DNA from: Leptolyngbya sp. O-77
GTDB taxonomy: Bacteria; Cyanobacteriota; Cyanobacteriia; Elainellales; Elainellaceae
Reading direction: 5' to 3'
Length of the DNA stretch: 64,000 nt
NCBI RefSeq assembly: GCF_001548395.1
Contig: NZ_AP017367.1
Span: forward strand, 4,315,001 to 4,379,000
Positions 27,254 to 36,386 of this stretch are shown piece after piece (position 1 is the stretch's first letter; each line of letters begins with the position of its first letter). The notes beneath the pieces are model-generated. The model ran no database searches. It was not told where the DNA came from and was given only the letters and a program-made list of their open reading frames with translations. A program made the position numbers and the translations under genes.

Positions 27254-29521
27254 ATGGGGCTGACACGGCGCGAATTTTTGCAGCGGAGCAGTGGGGCGAT
27301 CGCCATCGGTGGGGCGCTCGGTAGCGGGCTGTGGGCGTGGGGCGATCGCGCTGGGCGAGTGCTAGCCGCGCCTACGTCACGCAAGCTGGCCCTACTGATC
27401 GGCATCAGCCAATATCCCGAAGCCGTGAGCGATATTCCCCCTATGAAAGGTGGGCTGCTGCCAGGAGCGCTGACGGATGTGGAAATGCAGCGGCAGGTAT
27501 TGCAGCATCGCTTTGGGTTCCGACCTGCGGATATTTTGACGCTGACGGATGAGCAGGCCACCTGGGCAGGCATTACGGACGCATTTCAGGCGCATTTGCT
27601 GGAACAGGCGAAACCCGGCGATGTGGTGGTGGTTCACCTCAGCGGGCTGGGCAGCCGGGTACGCTCAGCAACCAATCCGGAGCAACTTTGGGACAGCATC
27701 GTGCCGATCGATGGCGGTCTGCCCACGAGCGATCGCCCCCTGATTGCTGACCTCACCCGCACGACGCTGGAACAGTTGGTGCGATCGCTCCCCACCTCGC
27801 AGGTGGTAACGCTGCTGGATCTGGGCTTCTCGAATCTGGGCACCTCGCTCCAGGGCAACCTCCGGATTCGTGCCCGCCCCAACGCCCCTACGGGTGACCT
27901 GCATTCCCGGGAAATTGCGCTGCAAGAAACCTTGGGCGATCGCCTCCGGGCTGCTAAGGCAACTCTTTCGGGCCCGCTGCCGGGGCTATTCCTCACTGCT
28001 GCGGCTTCTGGACAGGCGGCACTAGAAGGTCGTTGGAGCGGCTTTAGCGCAGGTCTACTCACCTACGCCCTGACGCAATATCTCTGGGATGCCACCGCAG
28101 GCACCGCCCTCTCCACGGTGCTGACTCAAACCAGTAGCAGCATCAAGCGGCTGTCGGGCGCAAATCAGGAGCCACAGGCAAACGGTACGCTTAGCCGCGA
28201 CGGAACTAGTGCCTATCCGCTTGTGCCTGCGGCAGCCGGAGCCGACGGGGTGATTCTGGTCGCGCCAGACTCTGCCAGGACGCTACGCCTGTGGGCTGGG
28301 GGCTTGCCGCCGTCTGCCCTTAGCGCCTATAGCCCCGGTTCGCTGTGGGAAACAATTGACAGTGACCCGCAACTGCTGCGGGTGCAGGGTCGAGACGGGT
28401 TGACGCTGAAGGTTTTACCCGTGATCGAGGGCGCATCCCTAAAGCCAGGGCAGCCCGTGCAGGAGCGGGTGCGCCTGCTGCCACGCAGTGTGGGGCTGAC
28501 GATCGCCCTCGACAGCAGCCTGGATCGAATCGAGCGGGTGGATGCGACTAGTGCCTTTACGGCTGCAAAAGTGTCACTGGTCAACGTCGGGGAACAATCA
28601 GCCGACTATCTCTTTGGCAAGCGCCGCGCCATCGAAACAACAGTGGCAGCGGTATCGCTGGAATTACCTGATCCCGCTGTGCAAACGGATGTGTCCCCGG
28701 CTCAGCCCGTTTTGGAGATGCCTAGTCCCACTGCCACCCCGAATGGGAAATACGGTCTGTTTTATCCGGGACGGGTTCCGCTGGGTATTGAGCTATCGAC
28801 GGCAGATGAAGCAGTGAAAACAGCCGTGAATCGGCTCACGCCCCAACTGCGATCGCTCTTTGCCATGAAGCTGCTGCGGCTGACGGTGAATGCGTCTTCG
28901 TCGCGTCTCAGCGTGCGGGCCAGTTTGGAACAGATCGCGCCGGGGGCTGCGGCAACTCGCGCCCTGCCCGTCGTGCAGCAAGAAACCGTCAGCATTCCCA
29001 ATCGCCTGAGCAGCAAGCGCACACCCACAGCAGTAGAATCGGGCGCACCCGTGCCCGCAGGCAGCACGCTCCGCTATCGGCTGCAAAATGCGGGCGACCA
29101 GCCGCTGTATGGCATTCTGATCGGGCTAGACAACACCGGACAGGCGATCGCCCTGCCGCTCTCCACCAGCACCGAGCAGCCGCTGCTGTCGCCTGGGTCA
29201 ACCCTGACGCTTCCCGCCGAGCCGTCTCCAGGCTGGGTGGTGCCCAATGCGCCGGGGCTAGCAGAGATGTTTCTCATTCTCAGCGTGGCTCCCTTTAGCC
29301 ACACGCTGGCCGGGCTGCCCATCGCCCCCGGAGCCACTCCCCGACAGGCGATCGCCCTCACCAATCCGCTCGATGTAGCCCAGTCCATCCTGCAAGACCT
29401 GCACGAGGCAACCCCCGTCAGCGGCGATTTTCCTGGCGATTTCCCCAGCGACACCTACGCCCTCGACGTAACCCGCTGGGCAACCCTGCACCTGATGTAT
29501 CGCGTCGAAGCGACAGCCTGA
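27254..29521 (+). CDS. Tat-exported caspase-like protein without catalytic dyad
   Basis: The 755-residue protein begins with a twin-arginine signal (LTRREFLQRS, hydrophobic stretch, VLAAP). A caspase-hemoglobinase p20-like domain follows (KLALLIGISQYPE; ALTDVEMQRQVLQHRFGF). The usual GHG catalytic His motif reads HLSGLGSR, and the D-x-C-H-S-G Cys motif reads LLDLGFSNLG, so both catalytic residues are gone. The C-terminal part contains a DUF4384-like beta domain (YRLQNAGDQPLYGILIGLDNTGQAI). Inactive orthocaspases are known in cyanobacteria. A binding or scaffold role outside the cytoplasm is an inference. Confidence 0.82.
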   Translation: MGLTRREFLQRSSGAIAIGGALGSGLWAWGDRAGRVLAAPTSRKLALLIGISQYPEAVSDIPPMKGGLLPGALTDVEMQRQVLQHRFGFRPADILTLTDEQATWAGITDAFQAHLLEQAKPGDVVVVHLSGLGSRVRSATNPEQLWDSIVPIDGGLPTSDRPLIADLTRTTLEQLVRSLPTSQVVTLLDLGFSNLGTSLQGNLRIRARPNAPTGDLHSREIALQETLGDRLRAAKATLSGPLPGLFLTAAASGQAALEGRWSGFSAGLLTYALTQYLWDATAGTALSTVLTQTSSSIKRLSGANQEPQANGTLSRDGTSAYPLVPAAAGADGVILVAPDSARTLRLWAGGLPPSALSAYSPGSLWETIDSDPQLLRVQGRDGLTLKVLPVIEGASLKPGQPVQERVRLLPRSVGLTIALDSSLDRIERVDATSAFTAAKVSLVNVGEQSADYLFGKRRAIETTVAAVSLELPDPAVQTDVSPAQPVLEMPSPTATPNGKYGLFYPGRVPLGIELSTADEAVKTAVNRLTPQLRSLFAMKLLRLTVNASSSRLSVRASLEQIAPGAAATRALPVVQQETVSIPNRLSSKRTPTAVESGAPVPAGSTLRYRLQNAGDQPLYGILIGLDNTGQAIALPLSTSTEQPLLSPGSTLTLPAEPSPGWVVPNAPGLAEMFLILSVAPFSHTLAGLPIAPGATPRQAIALTNPLDVAQSILQDLHEATPVSGDFPGDFPSDTYALDVTRWATLHLMYRVEATA

Positions 29522-29587
29522 CAGGAAACCACCGCTGCAAGCTGAAACCCAGTCTTGACGGAGTAGGCAGGACTGAATAGCTGCGAC

Positions 29588-30115
29588 TTAGTAGCTGGGC
29601 TGCGGACCCAGTTCGCCCAGGCGATCGACTGGCCAAAAGCGCACCACCGCCCGTCCGATAATATTCTGGCGAGGCACGTAGCCCCAAAAGTGGCTGTCGT
29701 AGCTGTTGTTGCGGTTGTCGCCCAGCACCAGGAAGGAATCAGCAGGCACTTTTTCCGGGCCCCACTGATAATCGGGCGGCGACTGAATGTAGTTTTCCTC
29801 AATCGGCTGACCGTTGATCAACACGCGCCCGCCCGTCACTTGCACTGTTTCACCCGGCAGCCCAATCACCCGCTTAATAAACGCTTCGTTGAGGCTGGGG
29901 TTTTGCTGCTTGAGCGCCTCAGTGGGGTGAAACACGATGATGTCGCCGCGTCGGGGTGGGTTGAAGTGATAGCTGATTTTTTCCACAATCAGGCGATCAT
30001 TCACCTCCAGCGTTGGCAGCATGGACTCAGAGGGGATATAGCGGGCCTCTGCAACAAAAGTGCGAATGCCCAATGCCAGCACCACGCTCAGGCCAATCGT
30101 TTTGATCCCTTCCAT
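29588..30115 (-). CDS. lepB: Signal peptidase I
   Basis: The 175-residue protein has one membrane helix (TIGLSVVLALGIRTFV), the catalytic Ser in PSESMLPTL and the general-base Lys in FIKRVIGLPGE. The GDNRNNSYDSHFWG box is also present. It cleaves Sec and Tat signal peptides at the outer face of the membrane. The start at ATG 30115 lacks a ribosome-binding site. A better Ser/Pro/Gln-rich N-terminal tail (MSSQSDSPTPQTPPAEP...) begins at 30201 in a different frame, and a one-base lesion at a G6 run (30118-30123) would join it. Confidence 0.9.
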   Translation of the reverse strand: MEGIKTIGLSVVLALGIRTFVAEARYIPSESMLPTLEVNDRLIVEKISYHFNPPRRGDIIVFHPTEALKQQNPSLNEAFIKRVIGLPGETVQVTGGRVLINGQPIEENYIQSPPDYQWGPEKVPADSFLVLGDNRNNSYDSHFWGYVPRQNIIGRAVVRFWPVDRLGELGPQPSY

Positions 30116-30591
30116 GAGGGGGGCTGTCGGCCTTGGGCTTGGGGGGCAACAGGCTCAGCAGGAGGCGTTTGAGGGGTGGGGGAATCAGATTGACTGGACA
30201 TCTGCGAGTCTATGTAGTTAGTAGTTGATGTACTGGATGAGGTAAAGGATGAGGTGAACTCAGAATCGGGTGTGCCTAGAAATCTGGAGACGGTCTAAGG
30301 CTAAGGATGTAACCCAAGTCAGCCATAATTTCAGACGTGTAGCCGTTAAGTACAGCCGTTACGGTTTATGTGGGTTAATGCACAATCATCACGATAGACC
30401 ACTTTCCAGCAGACGACACCCCTTTCTTTAACCCAGTTTATCCGAGGAGCAAACGTACCTTTTAGCTCCGCCAGAGTCTAACACAGGTGTATTAAAGTCA
30501 ACTTTTCAGACAGCCGCTCACAAAATTGGGACTGCACCGATAGAATCGTTTCACGGCTTGGAAGGAGACATTGAGGGATAGCAGGTAGCCT
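30116..30591. other. Divergent promoter region of lepB and pyrC
   Basis: These 476 bp contain the frameshifted lepB leader (to 30201) and then an untranslated region. Short direct repeats CAGCCGTTA and GTAGCCGTTAAG lie near 30335. No other gene or riboswitch was recognised. Confidence 0.4.
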
Positions 30592-31941
30592 ATGGCAAGT
30601 TTAACAACTGCTCCACTGGTCATCCGTCAGGCGCAGGTCTTGCTGCCCGATGGAGCAATGGCGCTGCGGGATGTGCGTGTCGAGAATGGGGCGATCGCCC
30701 AAATTTCTCCAGACATTCCCCCAACGCCGGACGACACCCTCATCGACGCAGCAGGGCTGACATTGTTGCCAGGGGCGATCGATCCACAGGTGCATTTTCG
30801 TGAGCCGGGGCTGGAGCATAAGGAAGACCTGTTTACCGCCAGTTGTGCCTGTGCCCAGGGCGGCATCACGTCGTTTCTGGAAATGCCCAACACGCGCCCG
30901 CTGACGATTACCCAAGACGCACTGGACGACAAACTGCGCCGCGCTTCAGAGAAGTGTCTGGTCAACTACGGCTTTTTTATCGGCGCAACGCCAGAAAACC
31001 TGCCTGACCTGCGGACGGCGAACCCGGTCTGCGGCATCAAGGTATTCATGGGATCGATGCACGGGCCGCTGCTGGTGAACGATGACGAGGCGCTGGAGCG
31101 AATTTTCTACCGCGACCTGAGCGACCCAAATTACGAAAATCGGCTGATCGCCGTCCATGCCGAAGACATGGCGAGAATCCTCCAGCGGCGCGAAAAGTAT
31201 GCTGGGGTGAGCGATCCGGCGATTCATTCCGTGATTCAAGACAACGAGGCGGCGCTGATTGCCACAAAGCGGGCGCTGGCCCTGTCCAAAAAATATCAGC
31301 GGCGGCTGCACATTCTGCACCTGTCTACGGGGGAGGAGGCGGAACTGCTGCGGCAAGACAAGCCCGCCTGGGTGACGGCCGAAGTTACGCCCCAGCACTT
31401 GCTGCTAAATACCTATGCCTACGAAACCATCGGCACGCTGGCACAGATGAACCCGCCGCTGCGATCGCCCCAGGACAACGCCATTCTCTGGCAAGCGCTG
31501 ATGGACGGCGTACTGGACTTCATCGCCACCGACCACGCCCCCCACACGCTGGAGGAAAAAGCCCAGACCTATCCCAACACACCCCTCTCTGGGATGCCCG
31601 GTGTGGAAACCTCGCTGCCGCTGATGCTGACCCAAGCCGCCAAAGGACGCTGCACCGTCGCCCAGGTCGTGAACTGGATGTCTACCGCTGTCGCCAAAGC
31701 CTACAAAATTCCCAACAAAGGGGCGATCGCCCCCGGTTACGATGCCGATCTGGTGCTGGTAGACCTCGAAACTTACCGTCCCGTGCGCCGCGAAACGCTG
31801 AAAACCAAATGCGGCTGGAGTCCCTTTGAGGGCTGGGATCTGACGGGCTGGCCCGTAGTCACGATCGTCGGCGGTCAGGTGGTGTTTGACCACGGCACGC
31901 TGAATACGGCAGTGCGAGGGCAGGCGCTGCGGTTTGAGTGA
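30592..31941 (+). CDS. pyrC: Dihydroorotase
   Basis: The 449-residue amidohydrolase has the metal-binding H-x-H in DPQVHFREPG, the GIKVFMGS segment, HAED, LHLSTGEE and the TDHAPH motif. It closes dihydroorotate from carbamoyl-aspartate in pyrimidine synthesis. Length and the PGLEHKED sequence match class I bacterial dihydroorotases. An AGGTAG sequence precedes the ATG. Confidence 0.9.
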   Translation: MASLTTAPLVIRQAQVLLPDGAMALRDVRVENGAIAQISPDIPPTPDDTLIDAAGLTLLPGAIDPQVHFREPGLEHKEDLFTASCACAQGGITSFLEMPNTRPLTITQDALDDKLRRASEKCLVNYGFFIGATPENLPDLRTANPVCGIKVFMGSMHGPLLVNDDEALERIFYRDLSDPNYENRLIAVHAEDMARILQRREKYAGVSDPAIHSVIQDNEAALIATKRALALSKKYQRRLHILHLSTGEEAELLRQDKPAWVTAEVTPQHLLLNTYAYETIGTLAQMNPPLRSPQDNAILWQALMDGVLDFIATDHAPHTLEEKAQTYPNTPLSGMPGVETSLPLMLTQAAKGRCTVAQVVNWMSTAVAKAYKIPNKGAIAPGYDADLVLVDLETYRPVRRETLKTKCGWSPFEGWDLTGWPVVTIVGGQVVFDHGTLNTAVRGQALRFE

Positions 31942-32100
31942 GGAAGGAAAAAACGAAAAACGAAGAACGAAAAACGAAAAACGAAAAACGAAAACCCCAT
32001 TCTTCCCTCTTCGTTCTTCCCTCTTCGTTCTTCCCTCTTCGTTCTTCGCTCTTCCTTCTTCCCTCTTCGTTCTTCGCTCTTCCTTCTTCCCTCTCCCCCT
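31942..32100. repeat. STRR tract A (ACGAAAA / TTCCCTCTTCGTTC)
   Basis: A run of ACGAAAA heptamers is followed by CCCCATTCTTCCCTCTTCG and many 14-bp units of the TTCCCTCTTCGTTC type. The same array occurs in reverse complement at 36250-36386, so the two copies form inverted repeats around the genes between them. Confidence 0.9.
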
Positions 32101-32143
32101 TCTGCTATATCGTGAAAAAGAAATCCGATCGAGCGAACGCTGC

Positions 32144-33226
32144 ATGACTTTATCTGAAATTGGCGTGGCCGTGGTGGGCACGGGGTTTGGGCAAAAGATC
32201 CATATCCCCGGCTTCCAGATTCATCATCAAACGAAATTGGTGGCAGTGCAGCACCGCGATCGCCCCAAGGCAGAGGCGATCGCCCAGGCGCACAACATTC
32301 CCCACGCCTGCCAGAGTGTAGAAGAAGTCGTTGCGCTGCCAGAGGTGCAGGCAGTCAGCATTACCACACCGCCGTTTTTGCACTATGAGCAGGCGAAAAC
32401 CGTGCTGAACGCGGGCAAACATTTGCTGCTCGAAAAGCCCACAGCAATGTCGCTGGCAGAGGCAGAGGAACTGCGGGACATAGCACAGGCAAGGGGACTC
32501 GTTGCGGCGCTAGATTTTGAGTTCCGCTTTGTGCCCGCCTGGATGCGGCTGGCAGAACTGCTAGCCGAAGGGTTCGTCGGGCAAAAGCGTTTGGTAAAAG
32601 TGGACTGGCTGGTGAGCGGTCGCGCTGATGCCAATCGCCCCTGGAACTGGTACGCCCGCAAAGACCAGGGCGGCGGCGCACTGGGGGCGCTCGGTTCCCA
32701 CACGTTCGACTATTTGCGCTGGCTGTTTGGCCCGGCGACGCGGCTCTGCGGTAGCCTCAGCACCACCATTCCCACCCGTCCTGACCCTGCTACGGGTGAA
32801 CCAAAACCTGTCGATTCAGACGATACCGGTCGGATCTGGCTAGAACTGGCAGACGGCACGCCCGTGCAAATCACCCTTAGCACCGTCACGTTTCAGGGGC
32901 GCGGGCATTGGGTGGAAGTGTATGGCGATCGCGGCACGCTGATTCTCGGCAGCGACCACCAAACCGACTATGTGCATGGCTTTAAGCTCTGGGCAGCGCC
33001 GCCGGGCCAGCCGCTCACCGAAGTGGAAATTCCTGAGCGCCTCGCGTTTCCTCAAACCTATCCCGACGGTCGCCTCGCGCCGTTTATTCGGGTGGTGGAT
33101 AGCTGGGTGCGGGCGATCGCCCAGGAACCCTCCCCCATGCCCACGCTGGCCGATGGGGTCTATTCGCAGCGGCTAATCGACCGCACCCACGAATCCCATC
33201 AAAAAGGAGGCTGGGTGAGCCTGTAG
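32144..33226 (+). CDS. Gfo/Idh/MocA-family oxidoreductase
   Basis: The 360-residue protein has an N-terminal NAD(P)-binding Rossmann domain (VVGTGFGQKIHIPGF) and the EKPTAMSLAEAEEL motif with the conserved Lys. The C-terminal alpha/beta domain has GGGALGALGSHTFDYLRWLFG. The frame extends upstream into the STRR tract, but the family begins at the ATG at 32144. It probably oxidises a sugar or polyol; the substrate is unknown. Confidence 0.87.
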   Translation: MTLSEIGVAVVGTGFGQKIHIPGFQIHHQTKLVAVQHRDRPKAEAIAQAHNIPHACQSVEEVVALPEVQAVSITTPPFLHYEQAKTVLNAGKHLLLEKPTAMSLAEAEELRDIAQARGLVAALDFEFRFVPAWMRLAELLAEGFVGQKRLVKVDWLVSGRADANRPWNWYARKDQGGGALGALGSHTFDYLRWLFGPATRLCGSLSTTIPTRPDPATGEPKPVDSDDTGRIWLELADGTPVQITLSTVTFQGRGHWVEVYGDRGTLILGSDHQTDYVHGFKLWAAPPGQPLTEVEIPERLAFPQTYPDGRLAPFIRVVDSWVRAIAQEPSPMPTLADGVYSQRLIDRTHESHQKGGWVSL

Positions 33227-33309
33227 CAACTCCTCCCAGCCCCCTGGTTCGTTTGTCTTATTTGTCAAACAAATTTGTCAAACAAAGTCGATTAGCGACG
33301 AATCCGCAC

Positions 33310-33960
33310 TTACCGGCTAGTAAAGTTGCTGCGTCCGTGGTCGATGCCTGAGCCAGTCACGCTGCAAAAACTGCGGCTGATTGACGTGCCGCCGCTAGTC
33401 TGGATATTGCAAGTGCCAGATGCAGGAACCGTGCGATAGCCCATCTCAGACGAGCGAAACTGGTTGACCTGAAGCTCCACCGCGCCTTCAAAGTTGCTAC
33501 GCACCGTGCCAATGTATTCGATGCTGAAGCGCCCACTCGTAAGGCTGATAGAACCATCGCGGTTTTGGCGACCAATCACAAGCTGAGCCTCGCCAGATCC
33601 GTCATAGCGGGCATTGTCGATCGTGCCCGTGCTGCGAAATACGTCGTTGGTTGGGCTGGGCGAGGGCGAAGGGCGGGGCGGGGGAGCGCTGGCAGACAGG
33701 TATTGGGCAAAGACCCAGCCCTCGCCGCCGCGCTCGCCCACTACAAAGGCCCAACTACCCTGGCGGCGGATGATCTCGACGCGATCGCCCTCGCGCAGTA
33801 CAAAAGTTACGGGGTGGCTCGTGCCCGGGCCCCGACGTACGTTCAGCTCATCAACCGTCACCGTTGCCACCTGAGCCAGTGCAGCAGTTGCCGCAATGAC
33901 CAGCGCTGAGCAGGCCGCAACACCGCCCGCAATCCAATGTTTCACACGCATATTAATCAT
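33310..33960 (-). CDS. Secreted SH3b-domain protein
   Basis: The 216-residue protein has a signal peptide (WIAGGVAACSALVIAATAALA), an SH3b domain (about 28-85; TVDELNVRRGPGTSHPV ... GEGWVFAQYL), a Pro/Ser linker and a C-terminal beta domain with two Cys (GTCNIQ, RSFCSV). The start at 33960 is preceded by AGGAACTA. SH3b domains often bind cell-wall or surface ligands, so a periplasmic wall-associated role is inferred. Confidence 0.8.
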   Translation of the reverse strand: MINMRVKHWIAGGVAACSALVIAATAALAQVATVTVDELNVRRGPGTSHPVTFVLREGDRVEIIRRQGSWAFVVGERGGEGWVFAQYLSASAPPPRPSPSPSPTNDVFRSTGTIDNARYDGSGEAQLVIGRQNRDGSISLTSGRFSIEYIGTVRSNFEGAVELQVNQFRSSEMGYRTVPASGTCNIQTSGGTSISRSFCSVTGSGIDHGRSNFTSR

Positions 33961-34432
33961 TAGTTCCTGTTTTACAGAACACACCAAAGCAAACGCCACT
34001 GATTTAATGAAAGAGCAGTAGAATTCACACTAAAAATCCAAACTGTCGTATTGACTCACATACAGTAGAAACATCCTGATGCAAAGCAAATCGACACGTC
34101 ATTCAATAATCCTAAACGCTTAAACTCTACCAGATTTGCCCAAAGCTGCTCTAAAAACCAGAAAAAATTTTCCTTAAGAGCCGCTGTCGAGTTAGGACTC
34201 TAAAAGCGCGATCGCACGAGATTCCATGAAATCTCTGTGACAAATTTTCTAAGTATTTTTCTGATTTTTTGTACTTGACTTTTTGATGCAACCGGGGCAA
34301 TCAATCTATTGACGATCGCCCATCGAGAATGTCAAAGATAGAACTGTGCGCCTCTATTTTGATCAAGATATTTTTGATCAAGATATTTCGCCTCTCCAAA
34401 ACAGTCGCACTTTTTTCTCCCCCGGATTTCGC
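33961..34432. other. A/T-rich divergent intergenic region
   Basis: This 470-bp region lies between divergent genes and is the most A/T-rich gap in the window. A direct repeat of GATCAAGATATTTTT-type lies at about 34360-34388. No gene or RNA recognised. Confidence 0.4.
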
Positions 34433-36274
34433 ATGTATCTGTCAAAATCTGATTTCAAGCTGGCTCGGTCTTGCCCCACAAAACTTTACTATCGCAAGCT
34501 GGGCTATCCTTCGGTGCAAGAAGGCAGCGAGTTTCTAGAACTGCTGGCAGAGGGCGGATACATCGTGGAGGCGATCGCCAAGCTGCTATTTCCCGACGGG
34601 GTGCGCGTGCAAACCGAGGCAGACCCAGAAGCCGCAAACGCAGAAACCCTGGCGCTGCTGAATCACGCCGAAAATATTACGCTGTTTGAGGCGACGCTGC
34701 TGCACGAGCGGGCACTGGCCCGGACAGACATTTTGCTAAAGCAGGGGCAGCGCCTTGACCTGATCGAAGTCAAAGCGCGATCGTTTGACCAGTCCGAGTA
34801 TCAGCGGCGCATCGACGAAGGCAAATCCAGCCTGTTTTCGCTGGCGGGGTGGCGCGACACCATTGAAGATGTGGCGTTTCAAACCCATCTGCTGCGATCG
34901 CACTTTCCCGATTTCGAGATTCGCGCCTTTTTGATGCTGCCCGACAAAACCAAACCCTCCGCCATCGACCAACTGCATCGCCAATTTCAGGTGCGCCGAG
35001 TTCCAATAGACGCGGGCTTTTCGCAGATTCAGGTCGAGTTTTCGGGCGATGTAGCAGCGCTAAAGTCCGCAAACTTCCTGACCCAAATCGACATCACCGC
35101 CGAAGTCGAAGCGCTGCTGCCGACGGTTCGCGCGGGCATCCAGCAATACACAGCGCTGCTCTGGCCCAGCTTGCAACGGGCCGAACCCGCATTGTCTATA
35201 AGCTGCCGCGACTGCGAATATTGGGTCGAGGATGAAGCTCCACTCAACGGCTTTCGTCACTGCTGGGGCGATCTGGCCGACGTATCGCCGCACCTGCTAG
35301 ACCTGTATCGCGTCGGCAGCCTGCGCGATCGCGCCAACGAGCTAATTCGGCAAAGAAAAGTCAGCCTGTACGACGTAACGCCAGATCTGCTGGTCAAAAA
35401 AGACGGCTCCATGAGCGCCTACAGCGATCGCCAACTGCGCCAGCTCCACCACACCCGCGAAGACACCGAATGGGTGTCTGAGGAACTGGCGGATATTTTG
35501 GACAGTTTTGACTATCCGCTGCATTTCATCGATATGGAAACCTGCGCGCCCGCCATTCCCTGCTATAGCGGGATGCGCCCCTACGAAACGATCGCCTTCC
35601 AGTGGAGTTGCCACACGCTGACTGCACCGGATGCCAAACCGCAGCACGAGTGCTGGATTTGCACCGAAGACGAGTTCCCCAACTTCGCCTTTGCCGAATC
35701 GCTGATGCAGCGCCTCAGCACCACGGGCACCCCCTTCATGTGGAGCAACCACGAAAACACCGTGCTGCGCGAAATTTTGGAACAAATGGGGCGGCGCGGC
35801 TACAACAATCCTGCTCTGCGTGGCTGGCTTGGCCACACCGTCAAGCTTAACGGGGGCGATCGCGGCCGCCTGGTCGATCTCTGCCAGCTTACCGAAAAGC
35901 ACTACCTCCATCCCCAGATGCGCGGCAGCACCTCTATTAAAGTCGTGCTAGAAGCTGTCTGGCGCACCAATCCAGCCCTGCGCGATCGCTTTCCAGAATA
36001 TGTCTGCTATGACGAAACCGGCCGCCTGCTCAGTCCCTACAAAGCACTACCCACTCAGTTGATTAACGGAGGGGCGATCGCCGTCACCGAAGGCACCGCC
36101 GCCGTCCGCGCCTATCGCGCGATGGTTCACCACACCGAAGGCATCTGCGACCCCGCCACCCGCGACCAGTGGAAAGACCTGCTGCTGCAATATTGCCAGC
36201 TTGACACCGCCGCGATGGTGATGATCTGGTGGCATTGGGTGGGGCTGTTGGGAGGGAGAGAAAGAGGGGGGTGA
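34433..36274 (+). CDS. DUF2779 protein: PD-(D/E)XK nuclease fused to DEDD-type exonuclease
   Basis: From the ATG at 34433 (MYLSKSDFKLARSCP) the protein is 613 residues. The N-terminal half has a PD-(D/E)XK core (ARTDILLKQGQRLDLIEVKA). A Cys in ARSCPTKLYY and later Cys residues in SCRDCEYW and FRHCWGD match the spacing of the four-Cys iron-sulfur clasp of Cas4/AddB-type nucleases. The C-terminal DUF2779 half has a DEDD-like FIDMETCAP motif, HENTVLR, and a closing CQLDTAAMVMIWW. The fusion suggests a DNA- or RNA-processing enzyme in repair or defence. The exact role is unknown. Confidence 0.75.
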   Translation: MYLSKSDFKLARSCPTKLYYRKLGYPSVQEGSEFLELLAEGGYIVEAIAKLLFPDGVRVQTEADPEAANAETLALLNHAENITLFEATLLHERALARTDILLKQGQRLDLIEVKARSFDQSEYQRRIDEGKSSLFSLAGWRDTIEDVAFQTHLLRSHFPDFEIRAFLMLPDKTKPSAIDQLHRQFQVRRVPIDAGFSQIQVEFSGDVAALKSANFLTQIDITAEVEALLPTVRAGIQQYTALLWPSLQRAEPALSISCRDCEYWVEDEAPLNGFRHCWGDLADVSPHLLDLYRVGSLRDRANELIRQRKVSLYDVTPDLLVKKDGSMSAYSDRQLRQLHHTREDTEWVSEELADILDSFDYPLHFIDMETCAPAIPCYSGMRPYETIAFQWSCHTLTAPDAKPQHECWICTEDEFPNFAFAESLMQRLSTTGTPFMWSNHENTVLREILEQMGRRGYNNPALRGWLGHTVKLNGGDRGRLVDLCQLTEKHYLHPQMRGSTSIKVVLEAVWRTNPALRDRFPEYVCYDETGRLLSPYKALPTQLINGGAIAVTEGTAAVRAYRAMVHHTEGICDPATRDQWKDLLLQYCQLDTAAMVMIWWHWVGLLGGRERGG

Positions 36275-36386
36275 GGGAAGAGGGAAGAGGGAAGAACGAA
36301 GAGGGAAGAACGAGGAGGGAAGAGGGAAGAACGAAGAGGGAAGAATGGGGTTTTCGTTCTTCGTTTTTCGTTTTTCGTTTTTTCTA
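36250..36386. repeat. STRR tract B (inverted copy of tract A)
   Basis: Units of GAGGGAAGAACGAA are followed by GAATGGGG and CGTTTTT heptamers, the reverse complement of the array at 31942-32100. It overlaps the 3' end of the DUF2779 gene (encoding its terminal GGRERGG) and reaches the stop region of the homoserine dehydrogenase gene. Confidence 0.9.

Noticed and set aside
31405..32181. 258-codon reverse frame over pyrC and the STRR tract
   Set aside because: It is antisense to a firm dihydroorotase, and its N-terminus is translated heptamer repeat.
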